Below, one piece after another: positions 1-8,690 of a stretch of 40,446 nucleotides of DNA (within the stretch, counting starts at the first letter, position 1; each line of letters starts with the position of its first letter). The translations under genes and the position numbers were made by a program. The notes under the pieces are model-generated. The model saw only the letters and a program-made list of their open reading frames with translations. It searched no databases and had not been told where the DNA came from. Source of the DNA: Hoylesella marshii DSM 16973 = JCM 13450 (GTDB lineage Bacteria; Bacteroidota; Bacteroidia; Bacteroidales; Bacteroidaceae); NCBI RefSeq assembly GCF_000146675.1, contig NZ_GL397214.1:1155944-1196389 (forward strand), written 5' to 3'.

Positions 1-1270
1 TGCCTTTAGCCGGGGCAACGCCTGCAGGCAGGCGCAGACCGGCGCGATGGGGTTTTAGCTTGATGGAAGCACCATCTCTTGTTCCCTGTTTATAAAATCC
101 GAGGCCTTGGTCACCGCTGTTGGAGAAGATATAATATTTGTAACTGGCCGACGAGAACTCCTGCTCGGTAGCCGTTCCCACAAGCAGATTGCCGGTTACG
201 TTCTCTTCGGTGCCCGTCACATTGGCTTGATAGGTTATGGTGCTGTTCGCCGTGCCTTGCAGAATAAATCCCGTTTGCTTGGGGATAATCTTGCCTGCAC
301 CGAATGCTTGCGCATGCGCAGTGCCTGGCACGCCATGCTTACCGCTGGGCGTAATGCCCGTGATGATATACGCCGTGCAGCCCGTAGGAACGAGGAAGTT
401 CTCGTTTTCTAAGTAGTAGGTGGTGTAGCCGGTAGAACCGATAGCGAGTTCCTCGCGGTATAAATTAGCACCGTCTGCCCAATACGGTTGAGACTTGTAA
501 GCGGCTGTTGCATCGACAGGAAGATGAACTACTTGTAAATTGGTTAAATCACGAAAAGGATTGTAAGGACCATAAGTTGGATTGACAGGGTTGGTGGTAT
601 AGAGAAGTGCCGGTGTCGGCTTAGTAAAAGAGATTTCTTCCAGCTGGTATAGTCCGTTAAAAGTACCATAGCTAAGGGTATCAAGCTGCGCTGGTAGTTC
701 AAGTTTTTTCAAAGGAGGATTACTCTGAATACAGATACCGAAGTCCAATCTGCGTAAGGTTTGAGGAAATTTTATATAGGAGATCTGAGACAAATTAGCA
801 TTGAATGCACCATAGTCGATGTATTTTACTTTCGTGTGAGAAAGGTCTACACCTTTAAGACTGTGTAAATGAGTACACGCCTCGCTACCTATCACTTCCA
901 GCGTAGAGGGGAAAACTATTTCCTCTAAGTCAAAATTAAGGTCGACCGAATAAGATCGAAGAACTTTAATATTTTCAGATAGAATTAGTTTTTTAAGTCC
1001 ATTATTATACACGTGATTATTTACCCACGTAACTCTTCCTGCAATGTCTGTCACCTTGTAAGTATCGCCGTTGTAGGGAACAGTTCCGGGCACGGTTATA
1101 ACAGTAGTACCGGGGGCTCCATTGCCTTTTGTTATCTTAGCGAGCTTGTTGACGGGGTCTGTAATGGTGAAATCAAACTGTGCGCCCGTTGGGTCTGTCC
1201 AACTCGAACTTTGTGCCCGTCCTGCAAGAGCGACGAAGATGGCACAACATACTATCAAAATTCGTTTCAT
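1..1270 (-). CDS. BspA-like leucine-rich-repeat surface protein, N-terminal part
   Basis: The gene starts at the ATG at 1270 and runs off the left edge without a stop, so only about 423 residues are visible. The protein begins MKRILIVCCAIFVALAGRAQ, a classical signal peptide. It then contains repeats of the type LKKLILSENIKVL, LEEIVFPSTLEVIGSEAC and LKKLELPAQLDTLSYGTF. These match the LRR_5 repeat of BspA proteins, which in Prevotella, Tannerella and Treponema are exported adhesins. From about residue 285 the repeats give way to beta-rich sequence without LRRs. The missing C-terminus would tell whether it carries a T9SS sorting domain. The upstream region is the leader module at 1351-1632, shared with the fimbrillin locus at 22.3 kb, so the two surface proteins may be regulated alike (inference). 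Signal peptide and LRRs are seen directly; adhesin function is by family. Confidence 0.85.
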   Translation of the reverse strand, partial: MKRILIVCCAIFVALAGRAQSSSWTDPTGAQFDFTITDPVNKLAKITKGNGAPGTTVITVPGTVPYNGDTYKVTDIAGRVTWVNNHVYNNGLKKLILSENIKVLRSYSVDLNFDLEEIVFPSTLEVIGSEACTHLHSLKGVDLSHTKVKYIDYGAFNANLSQISYIKFPQTLRRLDFGICIQSNPPLKKLELPAQLDTLSYGTFNGLYQLEEISFTKPTPALLYTTNPVNPTYGPYNPFRDLTNLQVVHLPVDATAAYKSQPYWADGANLYREELAIGSTGYTTYYLENENFLVPTGCTAYIITGITPSGKHGVPGTAHAQAFGAGKIIPKQTGFILQGTANSTITYQANVTGTEENVTGNLLVGTATEQEFSSASYKYYIFSNSGDQGLGFYKQGTRDGASIKLKPHRAGLRLPAGVAPAKG

Positions 1271-1350
1271 TGTTTTGTTATGTTTGTTACTGAATACTTA
1301 CGTGAAAAATCGTCGCTATTTTCCTCTTGTGCAGCTTGGCAAAAGGGCAT

Positions 1351-1389
1351 AAAAAAACGAACAAAGGAAACTCTTAGAAGTCCTTTGTT
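1351..1389 (-). terminator. terminator-like hairpin inside the BspA leader
   Basis: Read on the minus strand, AACAAAGGA (1389-1381) pairs perfectly with TCCTTTGTT (1368-1360). The stem is followed two bases later by seven Ts (1357-1351). It lies between the promoter and the ATG at 1270, so it could act as an attenuator. The second copy keeps the stem with an A-T to G-C change at the ninth pair. Confidence 0.6.
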
Positions 1390-1555
1390 TATAGGGGATG
1401 CGACACGCTTCGCGCGCGCGTATGCGAAAATGTTTAAAGTGTTATCTGACTGGCGGTGCGAATGTGTGTGTGTGTGTGTGTGTGTGTTACACTTTTTTCC
1501 GGTGTATGCAAATATAAAGCGTTAAAAGATGCAGAAAAACACACTTTTTTCTGCG
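1351..1555 (-). repeat. leader repeat copy 1 with (TG)12 tract and CG run
   Basis: This ~205-bp segment is nearly identical, in reverse complement, to 22324-22535. It holds a GCAG-A-rich/T-rich-CTGC inverted repeat, an internal TATATTTG, a tract of 12 TG dinucleotides (1463-1486), an alternating CGCGCGCG stretch near 1410 and a terminator-like hairpin. Relative to the downstream gene both copies have the same orientation. Within the window they form an inverted pair about 21 kb apart. The remainder of 1271-1779 shows no other gene. Confidence 0.85.
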
Positions 1556-1595
1556 TCTCATTCTTCGTCGTATGATGGTTGCTTATTTGCTTCAT
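1434..1595 (-). CDS. candidate 53-aa leader ORF with His-Thr repeat, copy 1
   Basis: A short ORF begins at the ATG at 1595, only a few bases after the TACCTTTG box, so its mRNA would be nearly leaderless. It encodes 53 residues including KVCFSASFNALYLHTPEKSV, then four Thr-His pairs encoded by the CA/TG tract, ending SQITL. The copy at 22287-22451 has the same C-terminal sequence with one more Thr-His pair, and the frame is preserved. A terminator-like hairpin follows the stop and precedes the BspA-like gene. The shared peptide may simply reflect DNA homology, because similarity continues past the stop codon. No translation evidence exists. It could be a leader peptide or a non-coding leader RNA. 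Confidence 0.35.
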   Translation of the reverse strand: MKQISNHHTTKNETQKKVCFSASFNALYLHTPEKSVTHTHTHTHIRTASQITL

Positions 1596-1600
1596 GGCGG

Positions 1601-1632
1601 CAAAGGTAAGGCTAATTCTGCAAACAGCCAAA
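1601..1632 (-). promoter_or_regulatory. promoter of the BspA-like gene leader
   Basis: On the minus strand TTTG (1629-1632) is separated by exactly 20 bases from TACCTTTG (1601-1608). This matches the Bacteroidetes -33/-7 consensus. The same pair with the same spacing precedes the second leader copy at 22247-22278. Confidence 0.75.
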
Positions 1633-1704
1633 CTTTCCGCTGCCTTTTTGTATTTTGGTACGACCGCATTTAGGCTTTTATCTTCAATATTGATAAGAAA
1701 AGGA

Positions 1705-1742
1705 AAGGGATAGACCGGCCGACAATGGCAAGTCTATCCCTT
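1705..1742 (-). terminator. intrinsic terminator of the envelope operon
   Basis: AAGGGATAGAC (1705-1715) and GTCTATCCCTT (1732-1742) form a perfect 11-bp stem. On the minus strand it is followed by a T-rich stretch. It lies 37 bases past the stop of the PpiD-like gene. Confidence 0.8.
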
Positions 1743-1779
1743 ATAGGTAATATCCCCCTCTGAGAGAGGGGTGAAGGAG

Positions 1780-3921
1780 TTAGAAGAATAAGTAGCGGTT
1801 GTCTACAACCTTTGCCTTAGCATACAACTCTTGCATAAAATTACCGGCAAGCTGCATAGCATGCTGCTTCATCTTCTGCTCATAGGCTTTGGCATCAAAC
1901 TTTACGGGACGTGTGGTTTTACCCGTTACTTGGAAAAGGTAGACACCGGCCATACCTTTAACGGGATGGGGACTGAATCGACCTTTGCCTACAGCCGATA
2001 CCGCACCGCTCAATGCTGGCTCTGCAGCACCTGTGGATGCGATGAATACCGGAGCGGCAAAAGTTATCTGATTCACAGCTTGCACCGTAGCTCCTTTGCC
2101 CTTGGCGGCAGCTATGGACGTCACACCCTTCAGCTTATTGATAAGCGTATTGGCCTTCATGTCGCGCAATACTTCTTGTCGAACGAGGTCTTTTACCTGT
2201 GCATCGTCCAAATCACGATAGCCCATGGGATGAATTTTATTGAGTACGATAACCAGCAGGTGGTCGTTGTCTCCACATTCATAGAGCGGCGACACCTCAC
2301 CTTCTTTGGCATCGAAGACCCACTTCATAGCATCGCGCGTGCTGTGTATGCCTGCCACATAGTGTTGTGACGTACGCACATCGCCTGCTTCTTGTACTTT
2401 GAAGCCATACTTAGCAGCATTTTTCTGTATGCCATCTAAAGTCTGATTCTCGCTGACAAACTTACTGAATTTGTTATATGCAGCAGAATAGGTGTTCTTT
2501 GAGAAGTCGATAGGCTTCTTGATGACAGCTGCAATGTATTTTTCTGTCATTCCTTTGCGGTCTACCACTTGCAGGATAACATTGCCGGAGGTCATTGCGA
2601 TGTTTCGTATCTCGTTTACGGGCTGCGTGTTCAATGCTTCTATATAAGTCTTTGTGTCGTTATCCATTGATGGTGACTGCTCATACTGACGTGTGGTCAT
2701 CCATGTACGCTCGCCTGTTTGTCCATATTTCTTGGCAAGGGCATCAAATTCCGCCCCACCTTTCAGTGCCGTATATACGCTGTCTGCTGTCTTACGGGCG
2801 GCATCTACTGAAACACCACCTATTTGTATGACGCGGAACTGTATGGAGTCGGGCAGCTGTGACTTCGCCATCAAGCGAATCACATTGAGCGTATTGTCCT
2901 GCTTATTCTCGACAGGACCATAGACTGTGCCCACAGCCATTGAGTCAATTCGCTGTGCAATGTCTTGCGGGAAAGCGTTTTTGCTGACCGGCACACCTAA
3001 ATAAGGTACTGCCGAGTTGCTTTTCCGAATAACTTCGGCAGGGTCGGAAACCGCCTTCAGCTGGTCGGTGAGTTCATTTACAGACTTAAACAAGACGCTA
3101 CGGTCTGCCGCAGAGGCCTGTACGTGCACATCAACAAACTTAATATCGCGGGTTTCTTCATATTGTTTGAAACGTGGCTTTAACTCATCATATTTCGCTT
3201 TCAAATCGGCATCCGTTACTTTCACTTGATTATCATTGATAGAGCTGTAAGGAAAAGCAGCCAACTGTACATTGCTCTCTTCGTTTTCGGCCTTGAATGC
3301 CATCTTGGCTTCTACGGGATTGGAGAGGAGACAGTGAGCCAACAGACTTTGATACTTCTGCGAAAGTGTTTGCTGACGCAATGTTTTTTCAATGAATGTC
3401 CAGAAATCATACAACTGTTGATACTGCTCTGCAGCCCGCGGGTCACCTGTCTTGGCTGTTTTATAGTCTGCAAGGAACTTCTTCAATGCGTTGGCGTCGA
3501 AACGTCCGGTCTGTTGATTGACGAACGGGGTTTGCAAGAGCATGGGATTCGTACCTTCGTTAAGGATATTTTGTAGCTCTTGGTCAGTAACGGTAAGCCC
3601 AAGCTTCTCTGTTTCTTTTTCAATCAGTTTGTTTTGAACATAGGTGTTCCACACCATATCTTTGACTTGGTTTTGTTCCTCATCAGTCAGGTTTTCGCGT
3701 CCTTGGGTCATTTTGATAACGTTTGTGTACTCCTCGACCAATTTCTGGAAGTCTTGCACACTTACCTTTTCTCCCATGATTTCGCCTACTTGCTGACGTT
3801 CGTTATTGCGAGTGGCCTCGCAGGAACGTACAAATTCTTCAGCAATAAATGCAAAGAGACCTACACTGATGATAATTATCAGTATCAGGCCTTTGCTTCT
3901 GATTTTTCCTAATGCTGCCAT
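1780..3921 (-). CDS. PpiD/SurA-like periplasmic peptidyl-prolyl isomerase
   Basis: 713 residues. The N-terminus (MAALGKIRSKGLILIIIISVGLFAF) has one membrane anchor at about residues 12-32. A SurA_N/PpiD-type helical chaperone region follows, then parvulin-like segments around residues 360-450 and 510-590. The length and the single anchor match PpiD-type foldases, which sit at the inner membrane and assist folding of exported outer-membrane proteins. In Bacteroidetes this family is usually annotated as SurA N-terminal domain protein. It is the last gene of the operon reading from 7308, 102 bp behind the CNNM/CorC gene, and has its own -7-like box (TACTTTTG, 3976-3983). Isomerase activity is not assured because the parvulin motifs are diverged. 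Assignment as an exported-protein foldase is fairly secure. Confidence 0.85.
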   Translation of the reverse strand: MAALGKIRSKGLILIIIISVGLFAFIAEEFVRSCEATRNNERQQVGEIMGEKVSVQDFQKLVEEYTNVIKMTQGRENLTDEEQNQVKDMVWNTYVQNKLIEKETEKLGLTVTDQELQNILNEGTNPMLLQTPFVNQQTGRFDANALKKFLADYKTAKTGDPRAAEQYQQLYDFWTFIEKTLRQQTLSQKYQSLLAHCLLSNPVEAKMAFKAENEESNVQLAAFPYSSINDNQVKVTDADLKAKYDELKPRFKQYEETRDIKFVDVHVQASAADRSVLFKSVNELTDQLKAVSDPAEVIRKSNSAVPYLGVPVSKNAFPQDIAQRIDSMAVGTVYGPVENKQDNTLNVIRLMAKSQLPDSIQFRVIQIGGVSVDAARKTADSVYTALKGGAEFDALAKKYGQTGERTWMTTRQYEQSPSMDNDTKTYIEALNTQPVNEIRNIAMTSGNVILQVVDRKGMTEKYIAAVIKKPIDFSKNTYSAAYNKFSKFVSENQTLDGIQKNAAKYGFKVQEAGDVRTSQHYVAGIHSTRDAMKWVFDAKEGEVSPLYECGDNDHLLVIVLNKIHPMGYRDLDDAQVKDLVRQEVLRDMKANTLINKLKGVTSIAAAKGKGATVQAVNQITFAAPVFIASTGAAEPALSGAVSAVGKGRFSPHPVKGMAGVYLFQVTGKTTRPVKFDAKAYEQKMKQHAMQLAGNFMQELYAKAKVVDNRYLFF

Positions 3922-3975
3922 TATTAATGATGATTATTTTGTTTATTTTTCTTTACTTTCTGAATAAAAGGCCTA

Positions 3976-3983
3976 CAAAAGTA
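3976..3983 (-). promoter_or_regulatory. -7 box upstream of the PpiD-like gene
   Basis: TACTTTTG on the minus strand matches TAnnTTTG, with TTGG twenty bases upstream. It would give the last operon gene an internal promoter. Confidence 0.45.
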
Positions 3984-4023
3984 CGAAGAAAATGGTAAAG
4001 TGCCCAATTTTAGCTGTAATTTT

Positions 4024-5286
4024 TTAGTCCTCTATAACTTTTAAACGGACGAGTTCTATTTTTGTCATGGTATTTTTGATAATCTTAAATTCAAAGTTGC
4101 CAACTTTCACTATTTCATGCAATTTGGGGAAACTTTGGTATTCATGGAGTATCAATCCTCCCAAAGTCATGTACTCGTCACTTTCTGGGAGGTTGAGACC
4201 GAACATCTCGTTTATCTTTCCTATTTCCAAGCGGGCAGACAAAACATATTCATGATCGCCCACCTGCGTGGCTATATATTTGGCATTGTCGTGTTCGTCT
4301 TCTATGTCTCCGAATATCTCTTCCACAATATCCTCAAGCGAAACGAGGCCGCTGGTACCGCCAAATTCATCGACAACGATGCCTATGCTCTTCTTTTGTT
4401 GTAAGAAAGTTTTCATAAGTTTTTGGGCAGGCATCGTTTCCGGAACTATCGGCAACTCTCTGATTGAGGTTCTCCAGTCAGCTGGTTTGCTAAACATCTC
4501 AGAGGAATGTATGTATCCCACCACATGGTCTATATCTTCATTGTAGACGATTATTTTTGAATTACCACTCTCTATAAACTTGTTTTTCAACTCTTCCAAA
4601 GTGCAAGTCATATCTACGGCGTTGATTTCCGTTCGTGGTATCATGCAATCTCTCACTTTTGTGTCGGAGAAGTCGAGCGCATTCTGAAATATTTTCACTT
4701 CGTCTTCAATGTCTTCTTGGCTGCGTGCGTTATCTATGCTCGACTGCACAAGGAAGTCGAGGTCTACTTTAGAGAACTCTTCGCCCTCGTCTTCTTTTTT
4801 CATCTTGATGCCTATCAAACGCAGAAGTCCTTTAGAGAGAAACGTCGAAAAGCGAGAAATCGGCCATAGAATGATATAACAGAGGAATGCGGGAAAGGCA
4901 AACAGTGACAGCAAGAAATTAGGATTACTCTTAAATAAGGTCTTCGGCAGGAACTCACCGGTAAAGAGTACAATGATTGTAGAGAGAATGGTGTCGGCCG
5001 GAACGGTAAAGCCCACGGGCATACCCTTGAAAAGAGTGGCATCAAAAAAGCGGGCAATAAGGATACCATAGACCACTAAAGCGATGTTATTGCCTACCAG
5101 CATGGTACTAACAAAGTCGTTAGGATGCTTAAAGAAGATGGCCAATGGACGCTTGGAAAGTGGATTCCGACCTTTATCCATTTCAGCAAGCAGTCGGTTA
5201 CTGGACACGAACGCAATTTCCATGCCAGAGAAAAAGGCCGAGAAAATCATGGTAATGACTATACCTATTATTAAAGAAATATACAT
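4024..5286 (-). CDS. CNNM/CorC-family membrane protein (DUF21, CBS pair, CorC_HlyC)
   Basis: 420 residues. Residues 1-150 hold about four membrane segments of the CNNM (DUF21) domain, starting MYISLIIGIVITMIFSAFFSG. A pair of CBS domains follows at roughly 205-330 (including RDCMIPRTEINAVD and IGIVVDEFGGTSGLVSLEDI). A C-terminal CorC_HlyC domain ends near EYMTLGGLILHEYQSFP. The family is annotated as hemolysin-related but is mainly linked to divalent-cation (Mg2+/Co2+) efflux. GldE of gliding bacteria is a relative with the same architecture. It is third in the operon, 35 bp after the LptC-like gene. Domain call is very likely; substrate is unknown. Confidence 0.9.
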   Translation of the reverse strand: MYISLIIGIVITMIFSAFFSGMEIAFVSSNRLLAEMDKGRNPLSKRPLAIFFKHPNDFVSTMLVGNNIALVVYGILIARFFDATLFKGMPVGFTVPADTILSTIIVLFTGEFLPKTLFKSNPNFLLSLFAFPAFLCYIILWPISRFSTFLSKGLLRLIGIKMKKEDEGEEFSKVDLDFLVQSSIDNARSQEDIEDEVKIFQNALDFSDTKVRDCMIPRTEINAVDMTCTLEELKNKFIESGNSKIIVYNEDIDHVVGYIHSSEMFSKPADWRTSIRELPIVPETMPAQKLMKTFLQQKKSIGIVVDEFGGTSGLVSLEDIVEEIFGDIEDEHDNAKYIATQVGDHEYVLSARLEIGKINEMFGLNLPESDEYMTLGGLILHEYQSFPKLHEIVKVGNFEFKIIKNTMTKIELVRLKVIED

Positions 5287-5321
5287 GGCATCTTCATTTT
5301 GCAGTTAAGAACGAGTATCTT

Positions 5322-6008
5322 TCATCGTAACAAAGGTATTGTTTCCTGCTTTCGTTGCGGAACGGCAGGCTGACGTTGTGGTGGCATCTGTACTGTATCG
5401 GCAGACTGTCCGGCAGCAGGCATGGCAGTTGTTTCCTGCTTATCGAAGTCTTCTTTCACGAACGAACCTTTGGAGTTAGACACCGTATAATGAGTCATAT
5501 TCTCATCGCTCCTAAAATAAGTACCCTGCAACTGACGTTCGGGTGTGATAAGACGGGAATACTTATAACTATACAACTCATGCGTATTCTGATTCCAATA
5601 CAATTCTTCGCTATAGAAACGCAGCCCGTCTTTCGTTAAGATACTCACTCTGCCGCGCAGTTCCCACAGGCGTTCCACATCGTAGTAGTAGGCCGTATCG
5701 CACTGAATATAAGACTGAATATGAAATTTCTCGTCAAATTGTTCGAGGAAAAGACCCTTTCGGAATATCCATCGTGAGGGGTTCAGATTCTGATTCACCT
5801 CCCATTGTTCGGTCACAATGCGATATTTGATAATACCCGAGTCTGAAATCAGCGTATTTACACCGTTGCTTACCATCATGGCAACAGAATCTCTTGCATG
5901 GATGGCAGAGGCGGTATGTTCTTTCTCGCCTTGACAGGAGGCGATGAGAAAACAGACGGACAAGATAACGATGCCGATACCGCCATGAGACTTCAACGAT
6001 GGTAACAT
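5322..6008 (-). CDS. lptC: LptC-like LPS export lipoprotein
   Basis: An earlier start at 6050 is possible but overlaps the upstream gene by 35 bp. I chose the ATG at 6008 because it gives a clean lipoprotein signal, MLPSLKSHGGIGIVILSVCF followed by LIASC, and begins just 7 bp after the preceding stop. The mature part is beta-rich, with patterns such as WIFRKGLFLEQFDEKFHIQS and LRGRVSILTKDGLRFYSEEL. These are typical of the LptC/OstA beta-jellyroll that carries LPS from the inner-membrane LptBFG complex to LptA. The C-terminal ~40 residues are Pro/Gln-rich and probably disordered. The neighbouring outer-membrane barrel and foldase support a role in envelope assembly. Confidence 0.75.
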   Translation of the reverse strand: MLPSLKSHGGIGIVILSVCFLIASCQGEKEHTASAIHARDSVAMMVSNGVNTLISDSGIIKYRIVTEQWEVNQNLNPSRWIFRKGLFLEQFDEKFHIQSYIQCDTAYYYDVERLWELRGRVSILTKDGLRFYSEELYWNQNTHELYSYKYSRLITPERQLQGTYFRSDENMTHYTVSNSKGSFVKEDFDKQETTAMPAAGQSADTVQMPPQRQPAVPQRKQETIPLLR

Positions 6009-6015
6009 GTCGTAT

Positions 6016-7308
6016 TTACTCCACTTTCCACTTCTGGAACCAACGCTCATTGAAAGTCAGCCCGATGTTGATGCGGAACGTATTCTCTGTAATCAGTCCG
6101 GTAGCACTACTATGCACCCATTGGGCACTTATGTTGAGCATGGAACGATTGTTGTAGGCATTCATGATGGGAATGCCGAATCCCGCACTCACACTTGTTT
6201 CTTTCGGTCCATCCTGACCATTGATTTTGAGGTAAGGAGTGGTGTACGACACACCGGCACGATACCTCAGTCTTCCGAAGAAATTACGTGCGGTAGCGTC
6301 TTGGCAGTATTCCCCGCCGAAAGTCAGCTTGTGCCGGTCTTTAAACAGGTGGGAAGTCAAGGCATATTTAGGCACGTTGTTCACAACGGAGTATTCCGGA
6401 AAATCTACCGACGACCATTTCTGTAAAGAGTAATCGGCACCTATTCGCCAGCGGTTATCATGCGACCAAGATATTCCTACGCCCAACATCGCAGGCAGAG
6501 ACAATCCTCCATTCGCCCGATAAGTCGCCGTATCGCTGACCGAAGTTTGGGGATTGGTCGAGATAATGCGACAAGTAGGGTCGCCGCCGATATCATGTCC
6601 GAGGCTGTAAGTTGCGCCAAGAGTCATCTCATCCTTTTTAGAAAGGCGGGCAGTGTATTGCACTCCGAAGCCGAGTTGATAGCTTGTCACATTAGCTGTG
6701 TAGAACTTAGACAGGGTATTGATGGTCTTGTCACTGTAACTATTGATGATGGAACGGGAATAATTGCCCCAAATGTAAGAGGCATTAACACCAACGGAGA
6801 AGCCTTTAACAGGCATCCAGCCCGCACCGAGGTACGCACAGTGCATACCGCCCCTTCCATAATAAGTATTGGTGTAACTCGTTGTGCGGTTGGCATCCAC
6901 ATATTCCGTATTGGAGTAATTAAATCCGATATTGGTAAAAGGAACGATACCGAAGCTCACTCCTACATGTCTGGCAGCCCGAAAGCCCGCCACGGCATAC
7001 TCGAAATCGGCATTGTTGGCATTCAGCGTGCGCCCTCTTTCTTTGAAACGGGTTGTCTGTCCCGAAACACCGGCATCAAACAGAAACATCAAAGAGTCCA
7101 TTCCTGAGTAAGAAGCAGGGTTGAGAAAGTTCACCTGACGCGAGTCGCGAAACCCCAATCCAAGTCCGTTCATACCCCGATTGAATCCGCTTGATTGTTC
7201 GGAAAGTACCCCCAATCCGTATTGGCTGTAAGGAGAATTGGTGCCGCTTTGTGCAACTGCCGTGATGGAAACAGCCGCAAGAAACATCATGCCGATGATT
7301 TTTTTCAT
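6016..7308 (-). CDS. outer-membrane beta-barrel protein (OmpP1/FadL-like)
   Basis: 430 residues. The signal peptide is MKKIIGMMFLAAVSITAVAQ, followed by SGTNSPYSQYGLGVLSEQSS, the start typical of a Bacteroidetes family near lptC. Many amphipathic strands with glycine and aromatic girdles follow (FSVGVNASYIWGNYS, MTLGATYSLGHDIGG, WRIGADYSLQKWSS, HKLTFGGEYCQD). It ends with an aromatic-rich strand near TFNERWFQKW, as expected for Bam-inserted barrels. A FadL-like transporter fold is likely. The substrate cannot be inferred. It is the first gene of the envelope operon and is divergent from the DUF4105 gene. Confidence 0.8.
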   Translation of the reverse strand: MKKIIGMMFLAAVSITAVAQSGTNSPYSQYGLGVLSEQSSGFNRGMNGLGLGFRDSRQVNFLNPASYSGMDSLMFLFDAGVSGQTTRFKERGRTLNANNADFEYAVAGFRAARHVGVSFGIVPFTNIGFNYSNTEYVDANRTTSYTNTYYGRGGMHCAYLGAGWMPVKGFSVGVNASYIWGNYSRSIINSYSDKTINTLSKFYTANVTSYQLGFGVQYTARLSKKDEMTLGATYSLGHDIGGDPTCRIISTNPQTSVSDTATYRANGGLSLPAMLGVGISWSHDNRWRIGADYSLQKWSSVDFPEYSVVNNVPKYALTSHLFKDRHKLTFGGEYCQDATARNFFGRLRYRAGVSYTTPYLKINGQDGPKETSVSAGFGIPIMNAYNNRSMLNISAQWVHSSATGLITENTFRINIGLTFNERWFQKWKVE

Positions 7309-7388
7309 ATATAACGTTGTTCGTTTTCTTTAAGATGAATTGATAAAACGGTGCCGGAAACAAGGGGCTGACGTTTGTCAATTGCGTG

Positions 7389-7396
7389 CAAAATTA
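7389..7396 (-). promoter_or_regulatory. -7 box of the envelope operon
   Basis: TAATTTTG on the minus strand matches TAnnTTTG, about 80 bases before the ATG at 7308. No clear -33 TTTG is visible. Confidence 0.5.
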
Positions 7397-7441
7397 TCGA
7401 AAAAATTCGGAATAATGATACGGTAAGTGGGAAATATAAGT

Positions 7442-7449
7442 TATTTTTG
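7442..7449 (+). promoter_or_regulatory. -7 box of the DUF4105 gene, almost abutting its start
   Basis: TATTTTTG matches TAnnTTTG. Transcription would start near 7453, directly at the GTG at 7454. This argues against the upstream in-frame GTG at 7427 and suggests a leaderless mRNA. Confidence 0.5.
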
Positions 7450-7453
7450 CATC

Positions 7454-8650
7454 GTGAAACGTTTGAAACGCTATTTTAGATATAGTTTAACATCTCTCTT
7501 TCTGTTCTCTTTTTGCAATGCTTTTGCAGCCACAGATGAGGTCGGAGATTCTATAGAGATAAGTCTGCTCACCTGCCAGCCGCATCAAGAGGTCTACAGC
7601 CTTTACGGACATACCGCCATCAGATACCGAGACAGGCGTAATGGAACGGATATTGCCGTAAACTATGGTATGTTCAGTTTCAGAAAACCTTTCTTTGTCT
7701 TGCGCTTTATTTTCGGACTGACCGACTACGAAATGGGTATAGAGCCGTTTGAAGACTTCTGCGCACAGTATGCGAGCTATGGAAGCGGGGTAAGGCAGCA
7801 GACACTTCGCCTTTCAAAAGAGGATAAAACAGCGATTGAAAAAGCCATTACAAAGAATTACCTGCCGGAAAACAGGGTATATCGCTACAACTATTTCTAC
7901 GATAACTGCACGTCCCGAGCCCGTGATATTCTTTTAAACAACATGCGGGAACGAGTTATTTATACTTCCGTCGTTCATCCCGAAGTGTCGTTCAGAGACA
8001 TGGTACATGCCTGTTGCAAAGATGCGCCGTGGACAAAGTTTGGTAACGACCTCCTTTTAGGCGTGATGGCAGACCGTAAAACGACCCGAACGGAACAGCA
8101 GTTTCTGCCCGATCATCTGCGGAAAGACTTCGACCACGCCTTGATTGTCGGTAAAAAGAAAGTTCCTCTCGTAGCCCATAGTTTTTGGGTGGTGCCCCCG
8201 GGGGTGCAGACGATAGAAGAATCATTCCCTCTCAATCCTGCGATTTGCGGTATCATTCTACTCATTGTCAGTCTTGTCATGATGGGTATCGAACTTTGGA
8301 AAAGACGAATCTGTTGGGCTTACGATGCCCTCTTGATGCTGACGACAGGTCTCGCAGGCATCGTGCTCTTTGCCATGATATTTTCGCAACATCCCACCGT
8401 GAGCCTCAACCTGCAGATTCTTTTGCTCAATCCGTTGGCGCTCGTCATGCTCTATCCCGTGACCAAAGCCACGATAAAGAAGCGGAGAAGCAAGTGGTGG
8501 ATAGCGGAAGCGGTTTTTCTGCTACTTTTTTTCATCGGTGCCTTTGTGCAGACATATGCCGAAGGGATGTATGCCTTGGCCTTGGCACTGCTCACCCGTT
8601 GTGTCATACACCAGCTTTTACGTCCTAAAAGCTATGCGCTTACCGCATGA
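7454..8650 (+). CDS. DUF4105 (Lnb-type periplasmic domain) membrane protein
   Basis: The start is placed at GTG 7454 because it gives the signal sequence MKRLKRYFRYSLTSLFLFSF ending near NAFAA, and the -7 box lies just upstream. Residues ~30-250 match DUF4105: SLLTCQPHQEVYSLYGHTAI, NYGMFSFRKPFFVLRFIFGL, and the conserved RYNYFYDNCTSRARDIL with its Asp-Asn-Cys-Thr core. The C-terminal part has about five membrane helices (for example ICGIILLIVSLVMMGIELWK). DUF4105 is a papain-like fold with a likely catalytic cysteine, but no reaction is established in this group. The gene is followed 40 bp later by the PafA-like gene and is probably co-transcribed with it. Confidence 0.85.
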   Translation: MKRLKRYFRYSLTSLFLFSFCNAFAATDEVGDSIEISLLTCQPHQEVYSLYGHTAIRYRDRRNGTDIAVNYGMFSFRKPFFVLRFIFGLTDYEMGIEPFEDFCAQYASYGSGVRQQTLRLSKEDKTAIEKAITKNYLPENRVYRYNYFYDNCTSRARDILLNNMRERVIYTSVVHPEVSFRDMVHACCKDAPWTKFGNDLLLGVMADRKTTRTEQQFLPDHLRKDFDHALIVGKKKVPLVAHSFWVVPPGVQTIEESFPLNPAICGIILLIVSLVMMGIELWKRRICWAYDALLMLTTGLAGIVLFAMIFSQHPTVSLNLQILLLNPLALVMLYPVTKATIKKRRSKWWIAEAVFLLLFFIGAFVQTYAEGMYALALALLTRCVIHQLLRPKSYALTA

Positions 8651-8690
8651 AAGCTATGCTTTTACACGCTCAAACCTATGCTTTTACAAA

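Noticed and set aside
1013..1525. 170-codon plus-strand ORF overlapping the BspA-like gene start
   Set aside because: It is antisense to the clear signal peptide and leader, includes the TG tract as Cys-Val repeats, and has no family resemblance.
8538..8690. Longer start for the PafA-like gene inside the DUF4105 gene
   Set aside because: The added residues are out-of-frame DUF4105 sequence, and the ATG at 8691 begins a clear signal peptide.
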